Shown here piece after piece: positions 5,813 to 11,097 of a DNA stretch of 11,097 nucleotides. The stretch spans positions 1,717-12,813 of the forward strand of contig MGZO01000103.1 of assembly GCA_001802655.1 (NCBI GenBank), given 5' to 3'. Numbering within the stretch: position 1 is the first letter of the stretch; each line of letters opens with the position of its first letter. The notes beneath the pieces are model-generated. The model was not told the origin of the DNA, made no database searches, and worked only from the letters and a program-made list of their open reading frames with translations. The stretch is from Hydrogenophilales bacterium RIFOXYD1_FULL_62_11. Its GTDB lineage: Bacteria; Pseudomonadota; Gammaproteobacteria; Burkholderiales; Thiobacillaceae. A program made the translations under genes and the position numbers.

Positions 5813-6415
5813 CTACAGGCTCTTTCCACTGCGAATCACCCCCACAGCAATGCCTTCGATCACCAGTTCCTGGCGCTTGAGGTCGACCACGATGGGCTCG
5901 AAGTCGGGGTTTTCAGGCATCAGCTGCACCGTATGGCCGCGCTTCTGGAAGCGCTTGACCGTGACCTCGTCGCCAATGCGCGCCACCACCACCTGCCCCG
6001 CCTTGGCCTCGGCGCTGCGGTGCACCGCAAGCAGATCGCCATCCAGAATGCCGGCATCCTTCATGCTCATGCCATGCACCTTGAGCAGGTAGTCCGCGCG
6101 CGGCGAAAACAGCGCAGCATCGATCTGGACGTGCCGCTCGATGTGTTCCTGCGCCAGGATCGGGCTACCCGCCGCCACCCGGCCCACCACCGGCAGACCC
6201 CCGCCGCCCTTTAACCGGATGCCGCGTGACGTCCCCGGCACCAGATCCAGCACACCTTTCTTCGCCAGTACCTTGAGATGCTGCTCGGCCGCGTTCGGCG
6301 AGCTAAAGCCAAAGTGCTGCGCAATCTCCACCCGCGTCGGCGGCAGGCCGGTGGTTTCGATGCACTCACGAATCAGGTTCAGGATTTCTTCCTGGCGGCG
6401 GGTCAGTTCCAGCAT
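5813..6415 (-). CDS. lexA: LexA repressor (SOS regulator, self-cleaving)
   Basis: This 200-residue protein is a standard LexA (E. coli LexA has 202). The N-terminal winged helix-turn-helix spans residues 1-68, with LPPTRVEIAQHFGFSSPNAA as the recognition region. The autocleavage bond is Ala82-Gly83 in VAAGSP. The catalytic Ser117 (HGMSMKD) and Lys154 (VTVKRF) are present at the spacing of E. coli Ser119 and Lys156. LexA represses SOS genes by binding CTGT-N8-ACAG boxes and is inactivated by RecA-stimulated self-cleavage. The start at 6415 follows the AGAGGAAG ribosome binding site, so the longer in-frame extension to 6868 is not part of it. Two LexA boxes lie just upstream, giving autoregulation. 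The toxin-antitoxin pair follows downstream, and no SOS mutasome genes (imuA-imuB-dnaE2) are adjacent. Confidence 0.97.
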   Translation of the reverse strand: MLELTRRQEEILNLIRECIETTGLPPTRVEIAQHFGFSSPNAAEQHLKVLAKKGVLDLVPGTSRGIRLKGGGGLPVVGRVAAGSPILAQEHIERHVQIDAALFSPRADYLLKVHGMSMKDAGILDGDLLAVHRSAEAKAGQVVVARIGDEVTVKRFQKRGHTVQLMPENPDFEPIVVDLKRQELVIEGIAVGVIRSGKSL

Positions 6416-6432
6416 GGGGCTTCCTCTAAATA

Positions 6433-6448
6433 CTGTATGCATGTACAG
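6433..6448. promoter_or_regulatory. LexA box 1 (nearer lexA)
   Basis: CTGTATGCATGTACAG keeps the full CTGT-N8-ACAG LexA consensus of gamma- and betaproteobacteria. It lies 18 nt upstream of the lexA start and directly abuts the second box. It would repress lexA and probably the divergent gene at 6536. Confidence 0.9.
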
Positions 6449-6470
6449 TTGTATGCACATACAGTATAAA
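6442..6470 (+). promoter_or_regulatory. Candidate promoter of the divergent DUF4258-type gene
   Basis: On the plus strand TGTACA (6442-6447, 4 of 6 matches to the -35) and TATAAA (6465-6470, 5 of 6 matches to the -10) are 17 nt apart. LexA box 2 occupies most of the spacer. On the minus strand TATACT (6468-6463) could serve as the -10 of lexA, which would place the LexA boxes just downstream of it. These assignments are tentative. Confidence 0.45.
6449..6464. promoter_or_regulatory. LexA box 2 (nearer the divergent DUF4258 gene)
   Basis: TTGTATGCACATACAG has one mismatch from the CTGT-N8-ACAG consensus (first base T). It starts at the base right after box 1, giving a 16-bp centre-to-centre distance, so the two dimers would sit about one and a half turns apart. 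The box ends just before the TATAAA element of the divergent gene, where it would block that promoter. Confidence 0.85.
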
Positions 6471-6535
6471 TACCGAATCCGTAAAACGCCAGGCGCGATG
6501 CCCACCCGCCCGCGCAGGCAAACAGGAGAACCCTC

Positions 6536-6790
6536 ATGATGAAACTCGGAAAGATCAGTCCCCTCGCCTTCAGCCGCATGAAGCAGCGCGGAATATCCAT
6601 CGACGCCCTCACCCATCTGCTCACCCACGGCCAGGTCGAAAAGCAGTTTGACGGCGCGCAAGTGGTGTACCTCGACAGCCCCACTCCCAGCCCGACCTGG
6701 GGCGGCAACCCGAAGCCAAGGCTGTATGCAGTGGTAGATGCGGCAGGCGATGTGCTGACAGTGGAGAACCGGGTACGGTTGAGGGGGTAA
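6536..6790 (+). CDS. DUF4258-type small protein, divergent from lexA
   Basis: This 84-residue protein reads MMKLGKISPLAFSRMKQRGI in its first part, with GISIDALTHLLTHGQVEKQFDGAQVVYLD in the middle and LYAVVDAAGDVLTVENRVRLRG at the end. This is the DUF4258 pattern (helix with an RMxxRGIS turn, then strands and a final strand), a small fold related to RelE-like and other compact domains but of unknown function. The start at 6536 has AGGAG 7 nt upstream; a second ATG follows immediately. It faces lexA across the pair of LexA boxes, so SOS induction is the likely control. A proline-rich insert (SPTPSPTW) near residue 48-55 is unusual. No partner gene lies next to it; the following DNA is transposase debris. 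It may be an orphan toxin-like or accessory protein, but that is speculation. Confidence 0.72.
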   Translation: MMKLGKISPLAFSRMKQRGISIDALTHLLTHGQVEKQFDGAQVVYLDSPTPSPTWGGNPKPRLYAVVDAAGDVLTVENRVRLRG

Positions 6791-6836
6791 GCAATACACG
6801 CCCACAGCCTGCCATCCGATACCCTTAGACCGCCAA

Positions 6837-7187
6837 GTCATAGTTGCCAAGAATGAGTATTGCGGCAAGGCTAAAACTCATGACTACCAACTCTACCTGG
6901 TATTGAACGACATCGAGCACTCCAAGACCAAGGTCAGGCATCCGCAGACCAACGGTATCTGTGAGCACTTCCATAAGACGATCCTGCTGGAGTTCTATCA
7001 GGTCGCGTTCAGACGCAAGCTTTACCTCACGCTGGAAGAGCTGCAGGCCGATCTGGATATCTGGCTGGCGCACTACAACGGCGAGCGCACGCACCAAAAT
7101 AAGATGTGCTGCGAGCACGCCTCTACAAACTTTGATCGCGGAAAAGGAGGTGAGGCAGGAAAAGGTCGGCAATTTGAACCGACCTGA
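6837..7187 (+). pseudogene. 3' remnant of an IS481-type transposase, frameshifted
   Basis: The frame reads EYCGKAKTHDYQLYL, then NDIEHSKTKVRHPQTNGICE and FHKTILLEFYQ...LYLTLEELQADLDIWLAHYNGERTH. This is the C-terminal third of the DDE transposases of the IS481 group, including the PQTNGICExFHKT region with the catalytic Glu. The first two thirds of the gene (with the other DD residues) are missing. Near 7115-7125 the frame changes: KMCC in the first frame is followed by TPLQTLIAEKEVRQEKVGNLN in another, so a small indel lies there. The usual stop after NLN (TGA) reads CGA. It is inactive debris. Confidence 0.85.
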
Positions 7188-7233
7188 CAATCAGGCACAT
7201 CAAAACGGGACAATTGTCAGATCAGTCTGTACA
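6837..7233 (+). mobile_element. IS481-type insertion sequence fragment (right end)
   Basis: The transposase remnant is followed by about 45 nt that probably belong to the element's right end, up to TGTCAGATCAGTCTGTACA ending at 7233. No matching left inverted repeat is found near 6791-6837, so only the right part remains. The left boundary is uncertain because degenerate similarity fades around 6837. The segment also contains the 10-bp palindrome GACAATTGTC at 7209-7218 and a hairpin of AGGTCGG/CCGACCT (7163-7169 and 7179-7185). The fragment ends 2 nt before the stop codon of the EAL-domain gene. Confidence 0.6.
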
Positions 7234-7235
7234 CA

Positions 7236-9845
7236 TCAATGTTTGTCCAGCAGCACGGTGACCTGCTCGAACGGCAGCGGCTTGCTGAACAGATAGCCCT
7301 GCATCTCGTCGCACTTCAGCAGTTTCAGAAATTGCGACTGTTCTTCGGTTTCCACGCCTTCTGCAATGACCTTCAGCCTGAGCGAATGCGCAAGCGAAAT
7401 GATGGTGGATACAAACGCCATGCTTTCGGCATCCCTAGTCATCGCGATAATGAAAGAGCGGTCGATTTTCAGCAACTGGACCGGCAAGCGCGCAAGATAG
7501 CTGAGAGAGGAGTAACCGGTGCCGAAATCATCGATGGCGATATTGACGTTCATATCGCGCAGCGTCTCGAGTTTCCTGATGCTTTCCTCGACATCTTCCA
7601 TGATCAAGCTTTCCGTAATTTCCAGGTCCAGCCCGTGCGGCGTTGAGTTCGTTTCCATGATCGCTTCGCGCACCACTTCCACGAAATTCGTTTGCCGCAG
7701 CTGGATCGCCGACACATTGACTGCGATGCGCGGTGCCAGCACTCCCCGCATGCGCCATTGCCGCTGGTCGGCGAGCGCCCGGCGTATGGCCCATGCGCCG
7801 ACTTCGAGGATCATCCCGGTCTCCTCTAGCAGCGGAATAAACTCCCCAGGCAAAACAATGCCGTTGTCCGGATCCTGCCAACGAATCAACGCCTCGAGCC
7901 CGCTGATCTTGCCCGTGCCCAGATTCAGCTTGGGCTGGTAGTAGAGGGTAAACTCGTTGTTGTCGATCGCCCGACGCATCTTGTTTTCGAGCAACAGGGT
8001 CTCGGCGACCCGCTCGTTCATCGAGGGTTGATAGAACGTATAACGTTCCCCGGACAGCTTCCCTTTTTTCAGCGCCGCCTCGGCATTTTTGAACAGGGTT
8101 TCTGCGGTGTTTCCGTCTACAGGGAATACTGCGATTCCAGCCGACATCGAAATAGCCAGCTCCTTTTCACCGATGGTGTAGGGAGCGCCTGTCACGACTT
8201 GGAATGCCCGCTCCAGTGCGTGCACTGCCACGGCCTCGTCCCTGATTTCGACCAGCGTGCCGGCAAAACAGTCTGCGTTGATGTGCGCCAGACTATCCGA
8301 ATTGGGCCAGCTTAACCTGGCACGCTCGGCAATTTCGCGCAGAAGCATATCGCCATTCTGACGCCCGAACGACTCATTGATCAGGCGGAACCGCTTCACG
8401 TCCCCAATCACGAGCGCAACCTTCGTTCCATTCTGCTCGGCATTAACCAGCTGCTGGCTCAGGCGATCGGCAAGCAGTGCGCGATTAGGCAGTCCGGTCA
8501 GGGCATCGTAAAAGGCGAGGTAATTGAGTTTCTCGCCTTTAGCGAGATAGTCGAGCGCGAATGCAATGTCGCCGGCCAGTTCGGTGAGCAGCCGTATCTC
8601 CTCATCGTCGAAAACCCCTGCATCTGCCGCATACAGCGCAAGCACACCGGCTGCCTCGCCATCGAGCAGGAGGGGGACGAAGGCCAGCGAGCCGATTCTG
8701 CGTTCGTCCAAGCTACGGAGCTGTGCCTGCAAGCGAAGATCCTTCTTGACGTCGTTCGAAATGACTGGCTTGCCGCTGAGCACTGCCTGTTCGACCAGTT
8801 CCCCACTCCGCCCTATCTGCAGTGCTGTCTGTGGCATGGCATCGAAGAAGTCGCGCACCTCCCCGGCCGATGCGACGGGCTTCACCACTCCTTCGTCGCG
8901 ATCGACAAGGCCGACCCAGGCAATGCGAAAACGTCCCGGATCGATTGCGATCCGACATGCCTCATTCAGCAATCCGTCGCGACTCTTGGCGCGCACGATC
9001 AGCGTGTTGATGCCACTCAACACGGCGTAGATACGGTTGAGGCGCTCGATTCTCTCTTCATCCCTCTTGCGCAGGGTGATATCGGAAGCGACACCAGCGA
9101 TGCGTTGCAGTCGTCCAGATTCGTCCCATATCGGAAACACGCGGTCGCTAATCCATCGAAAGGTCCCATCCTGCCGCACGATTCGATATTCATAATCCAG
9201 ACCAGACAGGACTCTTTCCTCGTAGGATCGGCCGGTTTTTTCCTTGTCTTCAGGATGAATGGCGTCGCGCCAGGCATTGATGTTTTCGTAAAAGCTGGCG
9301 CAGCTTTCGTTCCAGATTTCCTCGTAGGCAGGGCTGACGTAAAGCACGCGTTGCTCGCTCACATCAATCAGAAAGAAGACGTCGCGAATGTTTTCCGCCA
9401 GCTGGCGAAAGCGTTCCTCGCTCTCGCGCAATGCCGCCCGGGCATGTTGCAGCACCACCCGCTTCATAGCCTCCTGCAACGCCCGCTTGACTACGGGCAC
9501 CAGCCGGTTCATGTGTTCCTTGAGAACATAGTCGGTCGCGCCTCTTTTCAAGGCATCGACCGCACGATCCTCACCGATGGTTCCCGACACGAAGATGAAG
9601 GGAATATCCATCGACTTCTCTTTCAGGATGGAAAGTGCCGTGAGCCCATCAAAAGCGCCGGGCAAACTGAAGTCGCAGAGAATCAGGTCGGGCGCAAAGT
9701 CATGCAGGGCCTGCTCATATGCCTCGCGCGACCATACCCGTTCCTTGATAAATTTCAGTCCTGCACGATCGAGTTCGCGCCAGCACAACTCGGCATCGAG
9801 TTCCGAGTCTTCCACGTTCAGGATACGCAATGCTTTTCCGTTCAT
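7236..9845 (-). CDS. REC-PAS-GAF-GGDEF-EAL protein, predicted c-di-GMP phosphodiesterase
   Basis: This 869-residue protein has these domains in order: receiver at about 5-125 (acidic Glu12/Asp13, phospho-acceptor Asp58 in LILCD, Lys109), PAS/PAC at about 140-262 (RFRQLAENIRDVFFLID, RWISDRVFPIWD), GAF at about 270-435, GGDEF at about 440-600, and EAL at about 615-865. The GGDEF signature site reads INADC (522-526), so it cannot make c-di-GMP. The EAL site is complete: EAL at 651-653, Asn710, Glu742, Asp772-Asp773, Lys793, Glu829 and Gln849. It should therefore hydrolyse c-di-GMP to pGpG, with phosphorylation, PAS and GAF inputs. The start at 9845 has GGAGG just upstream; an upstream in-frame extension to 9887 lacks support. 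It is the last gene of a three-gene signalling operon, 67 nt after the response regulator. An IS remnant abuts its 3' end. Confidence 0.93.
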   Translation of the reverse strand: MNGKALRILNVEDSELDAELCWRELDRAGLKFIKERVWSREAYEQALHDFAPDLILCDFSLPGAFDGLTALSILKEKSMDIPFIFVSGTIGEDRAVDALKRGATDYVLKEHMNRLVPVVKRALQEAMKRVVLQHARAALRESEERFRQLAENIRDVFFLIDVSEQRVLYVSPAYEEIWNESCASFYENINAWRDAIHPEDKEKTGRSYEERVLSGLDYEYRIVRQDGTFRWISDRVFPIWDESGRLQRIAGVASDITLRKRDEERIERLNRIYAVLSGINTLIVRAKSRDGLLNEACRIAIDPGRFRIAWVGLVDRDEGVVKPVASAGEVRDFFDAMPQTALQIGRSGELVEQAVLSGKPVISNDVKKDLRLQAQLRSLDERRIGSLAFVPLLLDGEAAGVLALYAADAGVFDDEEIRLLTELAGDIAFALDYLAKGEKLNYLAFYDALTGLPNRALLADRLSQQLVNAEQNGTKVALVIGDVKRFRLINESFGRQNGDMLLREIAERARLSWPNSDSLAHINADCFAGTLVEIRDEAVAVHALERAFQVVTGAPYTIGEKELAISMSAGIAVFPVDGNTAETLFKNAEAALKKGKLSGERYTFYQPSMNERVAETLLLENKMRRAIDNNEFTLYYQPKLNLGTGKISGLEALIRWQDPDNGIVLPGEFIPLLEETGMILEVGAWAIRRALADQRQWRMRGVLAPRIAVNVSAIQLRQTNFVEVVREAIMETNSTPHGLDLEITESLIMEDVEESIRKLETLRDMNVNIAIDDFGTGYSSLSYLARLPVQLLKIDRSFIIAMTRDAESMAFVSTIISLAHSLRLKVIAEGVETEEQSQFLKLLKCDEMQGYLFSKPLPFEQVTVLLDKH

Positions 9846-9912
9846 TTCTGTCCTCCGCGAAGCCGAATGTCCACCGGCACACCTCATTCGATTCGGGTCA
9901 CCACATGCGGAA

Positions 9913-10356
9913 TCACGTTACAGGTGGCTGGTTGATTGCCAGCCAGTAATAGCCCGCCTGCCTGGCAAGGTTGGTCATGGCGGTGAAATCGACCGGCTTG
10001 ACGACGTAGCTGTTGACACCGAGATCGTAGCTTTCAGCGATATCGCGCTCCTCCTGAGAAGAGGTCATGATGACCACTGGAATCTTCCGTGTGCGGGGAT
10101 CGACCTTGATGATCCTCAGCACCTCGATGCCGCTTACGCGCGGCATTTTCAAATCCAGCAGAACCAGTTGCGGCATGTTTCCAGCGCGCCCGGCATAGCC
10201 GCCCTCGTGGAACAGGTAATCCAGCGCCTGCTGCCCATCCTTCACCCAATCAACCGTGTTGGCGAGCTTGCCATCCTTGAGCGCGCGGATGGTGAGTTCC
10301 GCATCCAGGGGACTGTCTTCGACCAAAAGAATGTTCACCTGTTCAAACGTGTCCAT
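9913..10356 (-). CDS. Single-domain response regulator, Rcp1/CheY-like
   Basis: This 147-residue protein is one receiver domain with no output domain. Acidic residues Glu13 and Asp14 are in LLVEDSPLDAELT, the phospho-acceptor is Asp68 in LVLLDLKMP, Thr98/Ser99 lie in VVIMTSSQ, and Lys120 is in YVVKPVDF. The stretch GQQALDYLFHEGGYAGR (about 41-57) is typical of the Rcp1 group, which pairs with phytochrome-like histidine kinases. The start at 10356 has AAGGAG upstream. It lies inside the last codons of the kinase gene (14-nt overlap), so translation is probably coupled. It likely accepts phosphate from that kinase and may act as a phosphorelay or sink toward the downstream REC-EAL protein, but no direct evidence shows this. 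Confidence 0.93.
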   Translation of the reverse strand: MDTFEQVNILLVEDSPLDAELTIRALKDGKLANTVDWVKDGQQALDYLFHEGGYAGRAGNMPQLVLLDLKMPRVSGIEVLRIIKVDPRTRKIPVVIMTSSQEERDIAESYDLGVNSYVVKPVDFTAMTNLARQAGYYWLAINQPPVT

Positions 10357-11097
10357 CGCTGTGCTCCTTCGGCAGGGTGAAATAAAACGTCGCGCCGGCG
10401 TCAAGCTTGCTTTCGGCCCATACGCGTCCGCCATGACGGGCGACGATACGCTGCACTAAGGCCAGGCCGACGCCCGTTCCCGGAAATTCGCTAGTATCGT
10501 GCAGTCGCTGGAAGACCTCGAACAGTTTCGACTGGTAACGGGGGTCGAATCCCGCGCCGTTGTCCCGCACGAAATAGATGTATTCCTTGTCGTCGCTGAT
10601 CGCATTCACCTCGATTTTCGGCGTCTCGCGATTCGAACTGAACTTGAGCGCGTTGGACAGCAAATTGGCCCAGACCTGCCCAATTAAGATGCGATCGCCT
10701 TTGCCTGGTGGCAGGGAACCAAGATGGAAATCAACCGATGCGCCGTGTTGCTGGATCAGATCTTCAAAGGTGCTTCGGGCCAGCGCCGTCATATCCAGCT
10801 CGGTGACCTGCATGACTTTCCGGCCCAGACGGGAAAACGCGAGCAGGTCGTCGATAAGCGCGCCCATGCGTCCGGTCTCGCTGAGAATGACACCCAGCTT
10901 CCGCTGAGCCTCCTGGTCGAGCTGCTTGCCGTGGTCCTCGATCAGCATGGTCGAGAAGCCGGTAATGGCGCGCAGGGGGGCACGCAGATCGTGCGACACC
11001 GAATAGCTGAATGCCTCAAGCTCCTTGTTGGCACTTTCCAGTTGCGCGGTGCGATCTGATACGCGCTGTTCGAGCTCGAGGTTCAGGGTGCGGATTT
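10343..11097 (-). CDS. Histidine kinase C-terminal part (HisKA and HATPase), N-terminus outside window
   Basis: The gene is open at the right window edge; the visible part is about 250 residues. It begins in a coiled linker (LELEQRVSDRTAQLESANKE) and then the H-box SYSVSHDLRAPLRAI with the phosphorylated His. The ATPase domain follows: N-box WANLLSNALKFSS, G1 DNGAGFDPRYQSKLF, and the F-box region EVFQRLHD. It finishes with GTGVGLALVQRIVARHGGRV (G2) before the stop at 10343. This set is typical of phytochrome-like or PAS-sensor kinases. The sensor region cannot be seen, so the signal is unknown. It probably phosphorylates the response regulator next to it, whose start codon lies within its last codons. 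Confidence 0.93.
   Translation of the reverse strand, partial: IRTLNLELEQRVSDRTAQLESANKELEAFSYSVSHDLRAPLRAITGFSTMLIEDHGKQLDQEAQRKLGVILSETGRMGALIDDLLAFSRLGRKVMQVTELDMTALARSTFEDLIQQHGASVDFHLGSLPPGKGDRILIGQVWANLLSNALKFSSNRETPKIEVNAISDDKEYIYFVRDNGAGFDPRYQSKLFEVFQRLHDTSEFPGTGVGLALVQRIVARHGGRVWAESKLDAGATFYFTLPKEHSDGHV

Noticed and set aside
5775..5821. AGCCTGT / ACAGGCT inverted repeat after lexA as a terminator
   Set aside because: The arms are separated by 33 nt and no T-tract is positioned after the stem, so folding as a terminator is unlikely.
5813..6868. Longer in-frame version of lexA starting at 6868
   Set aside because: The extension reads through the LexA boxes and the divergent gene, and the real start at 6415 has a good ribosome binding site and normal LexA length.
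1..11097. CRISPR arrays, tRNA or rRNA genes
   Set aside because: No regularly spaced repeats and no recognisable tRNA or rRNA sequence were seen on reading either strand.

Overview
The window looks like part of the chromosome of a GC-rich Gram-negative bacterium, most likely a betaproteobacterium. That placement rests on codon use, the LexA protein and its E. coli-type CTGT-N8-ACAG operators, and the general character of the household genes. It is an inference, not a proven identification. Coding is dense, and no gene-free stretch exceeds about 300 bases. Most genes lie on the minus strand.

Left part (1-3440): a possible minus-strand gene runs off the left edge. A plus-strand metallo-beta-lactamase-fold-like protein (167-793) converges on a minus-strand YdjM-type integral membrane protein (809-1348). 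Then come three minus-strand genes: a small exported protein with two cysteines (1383-1643), an exported SagB/ThcOx-type nitroreductase (1733-2383) and a DUF3616-like beta-propeller protein (2544-3440).

Middle part (3486-7233): a DEDDh 3'-5' exonuclease gene is broken by an out-of-frame internal deletion. Upstream of it is a membrane-anchored Mrr-type restriction endonuclease with a C-terminal zinc finger. A 54-codon ORF just upstream of that matches only the N-terminal part of a GIY-YIG nuclease family. Next is a Phd/YefM antitoxin and YafQ/RelE toxin pair with a good sigma70-type promoter and a palindromic operator candidate over its -10 box. Then comes lexA. Two abutting 16-bp LexA boxes sit between lexA and a divergent DUF4258-type small gene, so both are probably in the SOS regulon. 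A frameshifted 3' remnant of an IS481-type transposase follows.

Right part (7236-11097): three minus-strand genes form a signalling operon. They are a histidine kinase (cut by the window edge), a single-domain Rcp1-like response regulator whose start overlaps the kinase end by 14 nt, and a large REC-PAS-GAF-GGDEF-EAL protein. The large protein has a degenerate GGDEF site (INADC) and a complete EAL catalytic set. The output is therefore expected to be c-di-GMP hydrolysis.

I do not see a clearly new multi-gene system. The most interesting items are the double LexA operator shared with the DUF4258 gene, the operator/promoter arrangement of the toxin-antitoxin pair beside lexA, and the cluster of broken or partial nuclease genes around the Mrr-like protein.
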